NCBI GenBank assembly: GCA_964036195.1 | Contig: OZ038453.1 | Location: forward strand, 27,284,997 to 27,348,996 | Origin: Sphaerolaimus hirsutus | Lineage: Eukaryota; Nematoda; Chromadorea; Monhysterida; Sphaerolaimidae | DNA: 64,000 nucleotides | Direction: 5' to 3' | Shown: in pieces, positions 44,038-56,420 of the stretch | Layout of the letters: every line of letters begins with the position of its first letter | Position numbering within the stretch: position 1 is the first letter of the stretch | Program-made: the position numbers and the translations under genes | The notes under the pieces: model-generated | What the model saw: only the letters and a program-made list of their open reading frames with translations | What the model was told of the DNA's origin: nothing | The model's database searches: none

Positions 44038-47000
44038 CTATATGCGATTATAACCATATGGATAAGTTTTAACACATGATGCACCACCTACGCCTGGGGC
44101 AATAAAGAAGCGCTTATTGGAAACAGGTTTATAATACTTTTTCCGTCCATCAATCGATATCTTGAAATCTTTCGACAAAAGAAAGTTGAGCTCGTTAACG
44201 CCCAATTTCTTTAAATCGGTTTTCTCCAAAAGGGATCGGGCAGCATCACACATATTTTCGTAGGACACTGTGGGCTTGCGATTACTCTGTTGTGCCTGCT
44301 CATCCGTTTCTGCTGCACTGGCAAATCCGCGCAATCTCACCGTCCTGTATGTTTCACCATTGACAGTATGCTTTGCAGTGTAGGCATATTGCTTTGGCTA
44401 TAAAGAAAAGAAAAAATTATCATTTTAAATCCCACAATAGCCATCATTAACCAACCCCAACAATGCAAATGTGATCCAATTTATATTGATCCTTCAACAC
44501 TGGAGTCAACTGCCCCAAGTGATGTCCACACAATGCTTGCAAGTTTGACCCATCCAATGTCATTATTGAATCACTGTATATTATATATCCACATTTAAAT
44601 AATAAAAATTTACATATAAATGCAACACAAAAAATCAAGCCAACGTGTCTGTATATAAAAGTGCATCTTCAGGCACCTTCAACATTGCCTCAAATAATTC
44701 TACTCTGGCATATCCTGTCACAAGGGCTGTGATGATTGGAACACTGAATGCATTGTTTGGACCCACATGCGCCAGAGTTGAGTCTTGATTTATTGAATGT
44801 TGCACCATTACAGACGATTGTGTCCCCAATTTTAAAGGATCCGCTGAGCCAAAATGCTGAAACAAATAACAAAAATATGGGTGACACAACTTTCAAAAAG
44901 AATTATAATCTCATACCTGTATCCAATGAACATTCACATTTGGGTTTTCAAGAACCTTTAAAAGACCTCCATGGTCAGTGAAAAATTCTGTGTTGTGGGA
45001 TGACTTCTTCTGTGCAAATTTTCCAATTAGTGAATTGATCATCAATTTTGCTACTGAGCGCTTGACTGGATTTGGTGCAAAGGACCTCGGTGCAATATAT
45101 ATTCCAAATCGTTGAAAAATTTCCTGAGAGTACTCTTCTGCACTTTTGCCTGGTGGAAGCTCTGAGAAAAAACTACACCTTTTCCTTCTTATAATCCATA
45201 ATCTTAAAAACACATTAAACTGACCACTCGCTTGACATTTCAGCTTGTAAAACGCCAACATGAATGCACTGATCAATCCTGAACTCACACCAGCCTCCTT
45301 TGACCATACACGAGACTCATAAATGTGGGCCGAAATTATTCTTACAACTTTCAAGCCTGCATGTCTGATTGCCGCACCTACTTCAACCTGAGTTTTTCAC
45401 ATTCATCATACAAAAAGTTTACATAGAATATAAAATATATGTGGTAATGTACCATTGTCCACGTGCCGCGGAATATTTGCTCTTGGAATGTATGCCTGCA
45501 AATGTCTGCATTCTGCTCAACGCAACATGATGCACATGTACTGTAGAATATCTTCTCATCTCCATTTGGCAGATTTGCACGAAATGGCAATGGTGGAATA
45601 AATACATCAGCTTGTGGATAGTGGACCCAAGCCTTCACAACTCCAAAATTGCCCTGCAAAAACTTTATATGTATATATGTGACACATATAGACATAGAAA
45701 TCATAAGTCACACACCAAAACCCATTCATTCAGATCACCCGCAATGGCCCCCTCTGTGACAATCTTTCCAGGTCCATGTGCCATTGGTTTCGTCAGACAC
45801 ATTGCAGGATACAAGCTGCAAAAGTCCAAAAAGTCTGCACTTGGTGCACAAGCGCCCACATTAGTATGTGTTCCAATTTGAAATGTGTCAATTCTGCCAC
45901 CTAAAAATAAAAAATACTTGTTAAATGTGCAAAAAATTGCCACCTCCTACAACTAACCAAAATTTGCATCATACACATTTAATGGTTTATCAGATAGTGC
46001 CTCTGTGAAAAACTGTTTGAATAGCCTGTTTGTACTTAACACATTTCGACATTCATGCTCCCAATATAAATCATAGTGCAATGGTTGTACAGCCTTAACA
46101 ATGCTATTGGCACGAAAATAATCATATTCCCGAACTTGCAATGGCGTTTTGCCACCGAGCAATGTAAGTGGTCTGTGTCAATTGATCAATTATTGTAATA
46201 TATCTATAGTGAACATATTCAGTGGCATTAAACAAACCGCGTTGCCGATAGATGCTTGGTACACATGATGCAAGCGTGGTAGTAACAACCATGGATGTCG
46301 ATCAGCCGAGATGGAGCGTCAGAGTTAGGCTCAAACTCTGCACCGTCCACTTTGAAACGATGATTGTTGCCACAGTGTACAACATATTCACGCTCGTTGC
46401 CAGCATGTTGCACGTGAACCTGAGTAAGAATAGAATATAAATATTATTCACAAGTTGTCATTAAATAATCATACCCCAAAATATCTGCTGTAGGCGCTGA
46501 GAAAAGCCATTGAAAATCGACTGTTTCGATCGACCAGTGCTTCGCCACGATAAATTGCCAATGTATTCTCTTGTAAAAATCTAGCTGTGAATATAATTAA
46601 AACACATTTCACAGTTGTCATGTATTTTGAAACAAGTAAAAATTTCACACACTTTGAAAAACACGTAGTGTCAAGCCCGAGATTGTAAATGTGCCAGACT
46701 CTGCAAACAGATCCACATCTAACAACTTTATCAATTCCTCCCGAAACCTCATTGCCGCATATGATAAAGCATAACTATCCCTTTGACAATATACAGACAT
46801 TTCCTCAGCCACGTCAAACACTTTGTCATAGTGTGCAGCATGATAAGCATCAAAATCCCTAGAATTTCGCCCTGATGCCGAGAATTCCCACTTTGGTCTA
46901 AGATGGCAGTATGCATCGGTGACATGCTCCTCATTCAAATCGTAGCAAAAAAAAGACTTTGCCACTGGAACCTCAAATGATTTGCACAAGTTTTCCAATG

Positions 47001-49468
47001 ATGTAGGTATATAATTAGCCCAGCATATCATTTTGATACCACTGTGAAACTTGACATATAAGATTCTGTTCCCACGTGAAAACACAATCTCTGGAGTTTT
47101 ACATTGGGCAACCAATGCAGATAGTAAAAACTGAAAGTCAAATCTACTCCCGAAATGACTAACAATGGTTGCATTCGCATTTTCTGAAAATATTGGTTTA
47201 TGTAGATAAAAACAAATATAGTAGAATATTAAAAAAAACATACCCATGCAGAAAAAGCTTTCAACAAATTTGTCAACACAGTTTTCACCACGCCATACAG
47301 AAACTCTTGCAATGCCACATCTCCTACATGACTCATGCATATCCTTCTGCCAGCAGAGCGAACATGAGCTGTAAAAAACCTAAAGGTGCCTCACTTGCAA
47401 AATTATTGTAGTATGTATGATAAGCAACTTACACAACTGTGGTTAGCAAGTTTGCCTTGTGTAAATTAGTTGCTCTACAAATTCTAGTTTCTAAATCCAA
47501 AAAAACAATTTTCTTTGCTCTTTGGACTTTATGCGGGGTCAACACGGGCAGATAGCATGCATCATGCTGCTCGCCCATTGGAATCTGTTTTTTGCAATAT
47601 CCACAACCAAAACTTCTTTGCTCTGGGCACTTGTGAGTGTTCACATATGCCCCATTGCGATTTGCCAGGCTGAAATAATGCCCACATGCAGGACATAGAC
47701 GTTGACTGTAGCATTTTGGCTTAGCCCATCTGCCTGTACCTTGTACATATAGATGCTGCCTATAAAAAAACAATATAGATGTACAATCATACATTCAAAG
47801 TCTACTGGCTTTACATTGGATTCAAAAACTAACTCAAAGCACAATGTGGAATAAAAATTACGCAAACATTGCTGACATGTTCTTTCCTCACCATTCACCT
47901 TTGGACAGTCTGAAAGTAGACTGGTATTCGCAACATTTGAAGGTTTTGGAACAATGCCACAATAGTTGCATCTGAATGGGCACACATGCCTGGAATATAT
48001 TTATAATGCATATTAACATTGTGCACACTATACAAACAAAGAATATGGGCAAACCGTTTTCGACCAAAAAACACCTCCTTGCATGTGTCACAGTAGCCGC
48101 GTGCACTCAAAAATGTCACCAACCCCCATATGACCGCAAAGAATATATTGCCACCATGGTGATACAGCATGATATCTATCACATGTCGACTTGAAATATT
48201 AAAATCGCCCCATATTTGGTCTTTTGTCCCTTCTTTAAAAACCCTAATGGCAACATCCTCCATCATTGGTGCACCTTGAATTGAATTTAGTGAACCCAGA
48301 CCCACAAATACATTTGCAGGTGGTAGTTGAGCCTCTGTGCGCAGCTGCGATGCCAGCCTTTCCAGCTCAATCGATGGGCTCTTTTCACAGTGGCGTCGAA
48401 TGCGACGCCAATAATTTCGAGAGTCGCGTCCCCTATTGGGATTGAATGCCCTTATCTTGCCCAGTGCCAGACATATGGCATACACAAGTGTCTGCTCACA
48501 TGATACCACAAATTCACAATGCTTCCTTTTTTTACTCAGCAGCATGGCTTGACGCAAACGTGCAGTTGTAACATCTTGATATACGGACCTTCTCCTACCT
48601 CCACTTAATCTGCCTACAGTGCCATAATTTGTCAAATTGCTAAAGTCTTCTCTTAGAATTGTGTCAGATTCGTCAGACTCATTGTCAGCATCTATGAAGC
48701 ATCTATCCATATTGTATGCAGTTGTGGCATTAGAAGAACATGGCTGATCTACCAAATCTACAGATCTAGGGATACATGGGGCATATGAACATGATGGTTG
48801 ATCAGCTGGATCCATTATCTTTCTGAAAATTCAAATGTTCATATATAGTATACATGAAATAGGTAATAATTTTGTTAATATAATACTTACCAACAGTGTT
48901 AACAAATAGAACCATAGAATTATCAGATAAATCTATTGTCTGGTGAGAATTCAATAAATTAGCAATGTCCTGTGCTGCAGCCACTGGACTAAATCGCGAT
49001 CCCAAGCGAAAATGCTCTACGTACGCTGTAAAATAAAATCATAATTCATTTCTGTCATCATTACTGTAACAAAGATCACCTACATTCTGGCAAACTCTCA
49101 TGCTGCAATGAAATCCCAACATATAAATCTGATGGGAGACGGTCGCCGACAGAATGCCTAAAAAACTTTACATACAAAATGCCACATCATACATAAAAAC
49201 ATTTATAATAAATGTCAAACCTGAATACACAGTCAATGGCTTCACTCAATACCAAGCTAAGGTTTAAATGACTATTTAGGTCGTGAAAAACAACTCTGAA
49301 AGCATCCAGATTCAGTTTGAACCTTTCCACATGTTGAGAGTGTGGCTTCAAAATAGTGAAAAACTCTCTACTATATAGGATACCACTGGCTGGTCGACTT
49401 CTTAAAACATCTTCCAAAATTGTTTTCCTACTCCTTGAACCCCCAGAGCTTGTGGTGTCACCATCCAT
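44038..49468 (-). CDS. POLB: Protein-primed family B DNA polymerase, 17 exons
   Basis: All 17 exons use GT-AG sites and sum to 1,482 codons in one frame: 49468-49221, 49157-49084, 49025-48891, 48805-48055, 47989-47785, 47755-47433, 47368-47244, 47183-46653, 46584-46475, 46419-46238, 46172-45958, 45900-45716, 45653-45453, 45387-44917, 44856-44645, 44573-44456, 44397-44038. The exon 3/4 join needs an internal acceptor (CCAG at 48806-48809); exon 4 has its own ATG (48815) as an alternative start. Exonuclease motifs: FLDLET, HFGSRFDF and YCQRDSYAL. Cys pairs precede them. Polymerase motifs: a GGR, then DFCSLYP (A), NSLIGKF (B), and YTDTDS (C), which is split by the intron after exon 15. A KxYAY-like GPKQYAY follows. 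The gene copies the element using a protein primer; it appears intact. Polinton and adintovirus polymerases are usually of similar type but not this intron-rich. Confidence 0.85.
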
Positions 49469-49491
49469 TGTCTGCTACTATTGTTGAAACA
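49469..49491. promoter_or_regulatory. 23-bp gap between divergent start codons
   Basis: The polB ATG (49468, minus) and the ATG of the right-hand plus gene (49492) are separated by 23 bp. Either the true 5' ends lie within the neighbouring gene, or the two genes share a very compact bidirectional promoter. No TATA box is visible. Confidence 0.4.
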
Positions 49492-50553
49492 ATGGCAAGT
49501 GTTTCCCCAACTGTCCAGGCTGTGATAAAAGGCAAGAGACAATATATTACAAAGGTTAATCTTAAGTTTTTTCTCACATTACAAATATGCATATACATTA
49601 TAATGTAGGAACAAGACAAATATGTGCAAAATATCATGCAATACTTCACAAAGACAGTGCCAGCAGAAGTTGGTGCTACTTTACTGTCCTACATTCCAAT
49701 GGGACACATTTTAATGCTGATAAAGAGTGTGGCTACTGGCAAAAGAGGGTGTGTTGGAAATGATGAAAGATTTATCAGGGATAAATTGGTCTATCTGCTT
49801 GATAGCAATCACACCATCACCATCATGAGGGGCAAAGTCATCACACTTTTTGAGTTTCAAACAAGAGCGATTACAGAAGATGGCCCAATGCAATTAGTTA
49901 TTAAATACTTTGGTTCTGGATCACATGACGACTTCTCACTATCTATTACCTTTGGTGAAAACATCCCTATACACATTTCTAACATGATTAGATGGTGCAT
50001 GCATATAAAGAGAGTGTGCTTCATCATAAGAGATGAGATGCAACATGAATGCTGCAAATATTTGCGAAAATTGTGGCCTGATTTTGCAAGAAAAGTTAAC
50101 ATGTGTGAACTTGCACTGTTTGTGATTACTACGGATACACAAGTTTCATTTAGGCATGCATTCCACTTTTTAAGCCAAGCTCTTACTGACATGAAACCAT
50201 TACAGCTAGTCCTTTCCTTTCTATGTAAGAATGATGTTTTGGTGAGACCTCTACTACAATCTTGCATGTATTCAAATCAGCTAGGTGAAATCATTGCCAA
50301 ATGTAAAATATGTACCATCACTGTAAAAATAACTAAATCCATCCAATGCTTCAATCTATCTGAATCACCACATACAAGTTGGATAAATATTATTACACAA
50401 CTACAGGACAGTTTGCCAGCTCAATATACACATCGCTTCAACTATGAATTTAAATATGATGTTATACTAGATGATGACAATCTTTTGCAAGAAAAATTTC
50501 ACTTTTGCAACAAAATAGATGGCTTACACTCTTCTACTAGGTGCGCTATGTAA
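49492..50553 (+). CDS. Unknown 335-aa protein, two exons
   Basis: Exons 49492-49554 and 49609-50553 join in phase (intron 54 bp) to 336 codons with stop. The protein is helical, Leu/Ile/Cys-rich, without low complexity, unlike most neighbours. An early segment (LLSYIPMGHILMLIK) has an F-box-like spacing of hydrophobics, but this is weak. No family recognised. It is the right-most gene of the virus-like element. Confidence 0.65.
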
Positions 50554-51090
50554 ACACACTTGGACAATAATATGGTCCCTAGTATGTGTGACTGTTGTTG
50601 TTATTATTCACTTGGAATATTGGATTGATATCTTCAATGAACTTGATCCACTCTTTATATACTCACTTAGGACAACATAAAGCTGCACAAAAACACATGG
50701 TGTAGATTGCATAAAGTTTATGACCACTTCAATGTTATAGAACAAAGCTGATGATTTACAAAGTAACGTTATTTTTATTATTCTTCCCCCAAAAATATCT
50801 CCCCAAACAAAGAGATGTTGAATACAAACTCAGCTTACAAAGAGTAATGAAAAGAAATTTATGTATGCCACCAAAGTTTATTACCATCTATTGCATCTAT
50901 AATAGCCATAAAGTATTGCATTAAACCAGATGTTCCTTCACATAGTCACCACATGTTGCCTTAATTGCCTTTGTCCAGATCTACACAAAGACCACTATTG
51001 CCTACAGATGTCACTTTATAGCTCACTTCAAAATATTTTTGCCAGTCATTCATTCCCCTCAACTCAACTCCACATTAACATTTAGAACCC
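50554..51090. other. AT-rich stretch, no gene
   Basis: AATAAA-like signals and short open frames only. It lies between the last element gene and the minisatellite hairpin. Confidence 0.55.
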
Positions 51091-51099
51091 AATGCTATA

Positions 51100-51565
51100 T
51101 TGGCACACATCCAACGTTGGCACTTGTCCAACTCTGGTACTCATTGGCACCTATCCAATGCTGGCACTTGTCCAATACTGGCACTCGTCCAACATTGGCA
51201 CACATCCAACATTGGCACTCGTCCAGCATTGGCACTCGTCCAATGCTGGCACTCATCCAATATTAGCACTCATTCAACATTGGCACTTGCCCAACATTGG
51301 CACACGTCCAATGATATTTTAGGTAAGTGTTGGACAAGCGCCAAGTTGGACAAGTGCCAAAGCTGGACGAGTGCCAACGTTGGACTAGTGCCAGTGTTGG
51401 ACAAGTGCCAATGTTGGACTCGTGCCAATATAGCGTTGGACTTGTGCCAATACTATTGGACAAGCGCCAATCTAGTATTGGGCGATTGCCAATAGTATTG
51501 GACAAGCGCCAACTATATTGGCACAAGACCAACTTTTATTGGACACGTGCCAATGACGTCACTGG
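51100..51565. repeat. Minisatellite hairpin (ttggcac...tccaac units)
   Basis: About 51100-51310 holds tandem 17-18-bp units around TTGGCACTCGTCCAACA; about 51330-51565 holds the same unit in reverse complement (GTGCCAA...TTGGAC). The two halves can fold on each other, with a short loop near 51320. Open frames through it are repeat artefacts. Confidence 0.8.
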
Positions 51566-51705
51566 GACATAAGTTTCCATTCCGGACACTTTCCGGAAAA
51601 ATAAATGACGTCATTGGCACCTGTTCTTTACTTGGCACCGTGCCAAGGAACGAAGTGGACATGTACTTTGGTTTAGTAGGTTAAAAGGCTCCGGTATTCT
51701 GCTCA
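51566..51705. other. Short spacer before the right arm
   Basis: Contains the direct pair 'tgacgtcattggcac' related to the minisatellite. No gene seen. Confidence 0.4.
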
Positions 51706-52287
51706 CAAGTATGATCAAAAATAGGGTGCCGGACGTGACCGGGAAGGTGTTTACATGCAGATTTGTTCCTTAACGGGTTTCGAGTGCAAAATGCATTTTT
51801 GTATGGTGATTTTGACACCTCTTGGCCAAATCCTTTATGGGTTTCGGATGCAAACTTTTTTATCTGCAGATAAGCCCCGCCGCTTCCCACCGCTGGCCAG
51901 GTGCCGCCGCGTCAGGAAGCTGGAATGCAACTTTTTTTTTTCCATTTACGCGGGTACCCAACTTGCTTTCGCCACTTAAGCGCCGCTGCGCGAGGTTTTC
52001 TGGCGCCGCGCCAGAGGTTTTGTCGCCTATTCATGTCAATGATAATGTAGTGACGTCGCAGTTTCGGAGAAAGTGATTTTTCCCGGTGCCAGCGTGTTTT
52101 TGAGAAATTTGTATTTTTCTTGTAAATCTTGTTTTCGTTTTATCTTTATTTTTATACGGTTTTATCGTCCAATTAACGGGTTGTGAGTGGGTTTTGTGCG
52201 GGTACTTATTTTTTGCCTTATTTATTTATTCACATTTTTTTTATACATTTTCTTAGCGGATTTGTTTGGCCCCGTTCCAGTGTCCAG

Positions 52288-53123
52288 CAGAGTTGTTAAA
52301 ATACCGGTATTTTTGGAAAGCGTAAGCGTAAGCATAAATACACTTTCCAAATTTTGAGTATGGATACTAAAAGCGTAAGGTATTTTTAAAATACCTAGGA
52401 AAGCGTAAAATAAAGTGTAAGCGAAAATTTTTTCTTAGAAAGTGATCTTGCTGTTGAGGATCAGAAAACACCCTTGCATTCACTTTTAGATAAGTTCATA
52501 TGTTGTTTCCATTCATTTTCACATTTTTTATCAACACAATCAACAATCACGATCACAAATAAACATTGTTCAAAACCGGGGTCTAGTAGGACACCCACTT
52601 GGTAGTCTGCTCTAGGATGTTATGGCATTTCATAGGCAGCGGCACTCTAGTCTGCGTTGTATTCTAACTGAGACTTAGTGCTATCAATAGTGACAACATC
52701 GTCGTCGGAATCAACTATGGCAACAAATTTCCGAATTCAGTAGCCACAAAATTTCTAGACACTCGAATACCTATTTAGCCAGTAGGTACATTGTGTTCAT
52801 ATTTTCACAGGATTGGTACATGTGACGCTTTTTTCACAGGATTTGTACATGTGACGCTATTTTAGAGCGTTTCTACACACACACAGTTATTTTTTATTGC
52901 TACACGTTCTACTTAACTTTCTGTTTTGTAGTTTTATGCTTTTTCTAAAGTATTAAAATTGGCTATATGAAATATTTTTTACGTTTTCGGTACCCGGGTA
53001 TTTCGGCCAGGAAAGCGTAATAAAGCGTACGGGTATTTAATGAAAGTGTAAGCGTAATCGTAAGTATAAATACCCATTTACCCGGGTATTTCGGGTAAGC
53101 GTAAATACGCTTTCGCAACTCTG
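52288..53123. mobile_element. hAT-type MITE, right-arm copy of 13400-14241
   Basis: The ends CAGAGTTGTTAAAA and TTTCGCAACTCTG are flanked by GTGTCCAG on both sides (52280-52287, 53124-53131), the complement of the duplication in the left arm. Same insertion event. Confidence 0.8.
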
Positions 53124-53294
53124 GTGTCCAGGGGGGGAGGGGGTTGTCGGCAATACACTTTTTGCATTTGCCTGTAGCGGCGCCGCGAAATTACGCAACA
53201 GAACGAAACCGCACAGCTCAGATCAGCGATTCCTTCCCCCTGGCAGTGACCACCGACCACTCGCAGGTCAAAGTCACCGTTCTAGGGTCCTCAG

Positions 53295-54518
53295 TAGTGA
53301 TGGAAAAGCGCCATGGCGCTGGCGCCTGGCGCTAGCGCCAAAGCAAAAAGCGCCATGGCGCTTTTGGCGCTTGGCGCCTTTTTGCTGTGGCGCCATTGGC
53401 GCTTGGCGCTGGGGTTTGGAAAAGCGCCAAAAAAGCGCCAAGAAGTGTACTCAAAATTCATCATTATTTTATGCAGAAAGACCTGTTAAGTATAATTTAC
53501 ATAAGTACCTATTTATATGTGCTACTGTCAGTGTATCCCGGATCAATATACCCTATTCTTGATTACTTTATAAACAATTTCCTTGTGATTGCATGGGTAT
53601 TCAACATTTGTCCCATCTAATCAGAATTATGTAAGACTTTATTTTATATGTAAGAATTATGTAAGACTTATGATTCATCGGACTCGTAACACTCTTCACA
53701 TAGGTTTAAGCTCAATCGCTATACTGAGCTCATTCCGTGCAGTTTTGTTTGAGCAGGGTCAAAGGACCCTGAAAAGTGTGAAGTTGAGTAATAAACATCA
53801 TCCAATATTTCATAAATACAACTTTAATAAGTGTCATGCAAAATGTCAAAAGTTCAATCAAATTTTTTTCTTTTTTCTTTTGATTGTCATTTTACATCAC
53901 ATTTACTTCTTGACATTTGACACTTGATTTTACAGGGTGTGGAATCACTTTCTGACCAACAATGGCAATCCAAAATTTGAAACCTCAAAATCCTATGTTC
54001 AAAAGTGACTAGCAAAACTCGAAACTGCAATATTCTTGTAGAAAAATCGAAAGTATTCCAAAAAATAATTGAAAACTTCATTTGAAAATTATTTTTGGGG
54101 AAAAACAACTAAATTTCAAAAGTAATTTTAAAAAACACCTAAAAAATCTTAGTACTTTTTACAGATGGTGTGCTATACTTAAGCCCAAACACCCAGCTGC
54201 AAAATATCAAGACAAAAAGAAGAAAAGTGACTGCAGTTGACTTGTATCTTGCGCCAAAAACAAATTAATAGCAGTGCATCAGCATGGCTGCATATATGAG
54301 AAGCGAAAAATTTTTGGCGCTGGCGCTATTGGCGCTTGGCGCCAATATCCTCTGGCGCCATTGGCGCTTGGCGCCGTGGTCTTGAAAAGCGCCATGGCGC
54401 TTTTGGCGCTTGGCGCCATTTTGCTCTGGCGCCATTGGCGCTTGGCGCTGGGGTTCGGAAAAGCGCCATGGAGCTTTTGGCGCTTGGCGCCAAAGTCCTG
54501 GCGCTTTTTCCATCACTA
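53295..54518. mobile_element. hAT-type MITE with TAGTGATGGAAAAGCGCC termini
   Basis: Flanked by the 8-bp duplication GTCCTCAG (53287-53294, 54519-54526). The left arm has the empty site (one GTCCTCAG copy, read on the other strand), which proves the boundaries. Both sides are inverted arrays of 'gcgccattggcgcttggc'. A degraded relative is at 8513-8800. Confidence 0.9.
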
Positions 54519-55356
54519 GTCCTCAGGCACTCATCCGACCGCTCAGCGCCACGAGCGGTATTCGAGCGGCTCACCACTCGGTAACTCACGCTCGCAGTGA
54601 GGTCCGAGCCCTGAGCGACCGTGTTCAAACGCGAGCACTCGGGCATCCGCTTGTCCACCATTGACCCGAGCTGGGGGTGGCAGCCGCTCGCGCCGCTCAG
54701 CACTCGTCAGCCACACCGCTCACCTGAGTGGCCGAGTGGCACGGGCAAATCCGTTCCGCTCACCGAGTCAAGAGCGACTCGGCGTGTCAAAATCAAGCCG
54801 CTCACCTGAGTGAGCGGCTCACCTAGACATTTGGTTTATACTAATCCTACCCCCAGAATGGCATCACTATTTTTTGATCGTTTTTTTAGCTGCCTAATCT
54901 GCCTACAAAACTTGCCATGGGCCACCTACTTAAACAACATCAAATGTGCCACTCCTGTATGGCACATTGCAATGGCCCACATACATAACTCAATTTTTTG
55001 GATCAAAACAAATGCTAATCCCATGAGAAAAATGTTTTTCAATCCCAAAAAAATAGCATTACAGATGGGACATTTTTGAATCAGTCCCGAATGGAATTCA
55101 ATTGATGGATGAAAATAAATGACAATCAATTCCAAAAATAACATAACAGATGAAAACTAATGTGTTTAACATGTCAGTTGAACACTAATAAGTGGTTTAT
55201 TGAAAATCTGTCTTTAGTACACAGTTTTTGTAATTTGTACTCTTGGAAGTTGGAAGCTTTTGAAAATTGGGCTAGTTGAAAAACAAGCGACACATTCTTA
55301 AACATACATGAAAACTGTTTTGTTTTTCAATGAGGACTCAAATTTTCAGTGATGAT

Positions 55357-56420
55357 CAGGGTTGGTTTTATAAAAATTCATTTTAGTAAAATTGTATAAA
55401 AATTGTATAAAAATTGTATTTTATTTTTATTTTATTCTTGTTTCATTTTATTTTATTTTATTTTATTCCCAAAAGTCGTTAATAAAATAAAATGACACCA
55501 TTTTACAAAAATTTTACATTAATTTTACAAAAATTTTACAAAAAATCGAAATCATGCATGCAAGGCCAGAAAAATGTTATCATTAGACCTAAACATGAGT
55601 AACCTGTGACAAATTTTCCCATTACTTTACAAAAGTTGCATGCAGTAGGTATTGTTAGCTCGCTGCAAGTGTAAACTTACAATTATTGATGACAATTGTT
55701 TGCAATTTTAGAAGAAGGACTACTGGACTGTGTTGGGCGCATTTGTAAAATCTCATGCAAAGTGTCAATTGTCATGACAAATGTAAAGTAGTGTCAATTG
55801 TCATGCAAAATGTCGAGTGTCATGTCAAATGTCGAGTGTCATGTCAAATGTCAAGTGTCATGTCAAATGTCATGGAAAGTGTAAATTGTATATCCAAATC
55901 TTATGTTTTGTCTTCGCATGTTCACATAAGATTTGGATTCAAGGACAAGATTTGGATACAAAATGTAAGATTTGGATAAAGAACATAAGATTTGGATACA
56001 AAACAAGAGTTGGATACAAAACATAAAATTGGGATACAATACATTACACTTTAATATATATATTTGCCATGACAATTTACACTTCACTAGTCATTTGCCA
56101 TGACAATTGACACTTTGAATGGCATTTTACATAACATTTGACACTTTACAAAGCTTGGGACTTCCCCCAGTCCCACAAATAAACAAGTAGAAACTCAAGC
56201 AACAAGATAAAGATTTTACAAAAAATATGAATTTTTATACAATTTTACAAAAATATGAATTTTTATACAATTTTACAAAAATTTTACAAAAATTCAAATT
56301 TTTATACAATTTTTATTTTTATTTTGAAATTTTCCATTTTATTTTATTTTATTTTATTCTTAAATTTTCCATTTTATTTTTATTTTATTTTTATTTTTTT
56401 CAGAGATTTTGCCAACCCTG
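55357..56420. mobile_element. hAT-type MITE with CAGGGTTGG termini, carrying a nested element
   Basis: Ends CAGGGTTGG and CCAACCCTG, flanked by the 8-bp duplication GTGATGAT (55349-55356, 56421-56428); the left arm is the empty site. Subterminal 'ataaaaattttac/attttattttatt' runs are inverted. A nested segment (about 55735-56170) ends in GGGACTTCCCCCAG and has 'aagtgtcaattgtcatg' words like the introner family. Confidence 0.85.

Noticed and set aside
48055..48815. The exon starting at ATG 48815 as a separate gene upstream of polB
   Set aside because: Its donor joins the following polymerase exons in phase, and upstream exons with polymerase-like N-terminal sequence join it through an internal acceptor; kept as an alternative start only.
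23167..50553. A piggyBac-herpesvirus hybrid (Teratorn-like) element
   Set aside because: No herpes-type terminase, capsid or piggyBac transposase signals; the polymerase, ATPase and capsid are of Polinton/adintovirus type.
51100..51565. Regularly spaced repeats as a CRISPR array
   Set aside because: The units are tandem without unique spacers, the second half is inverted, and the genome is eukaryotic.
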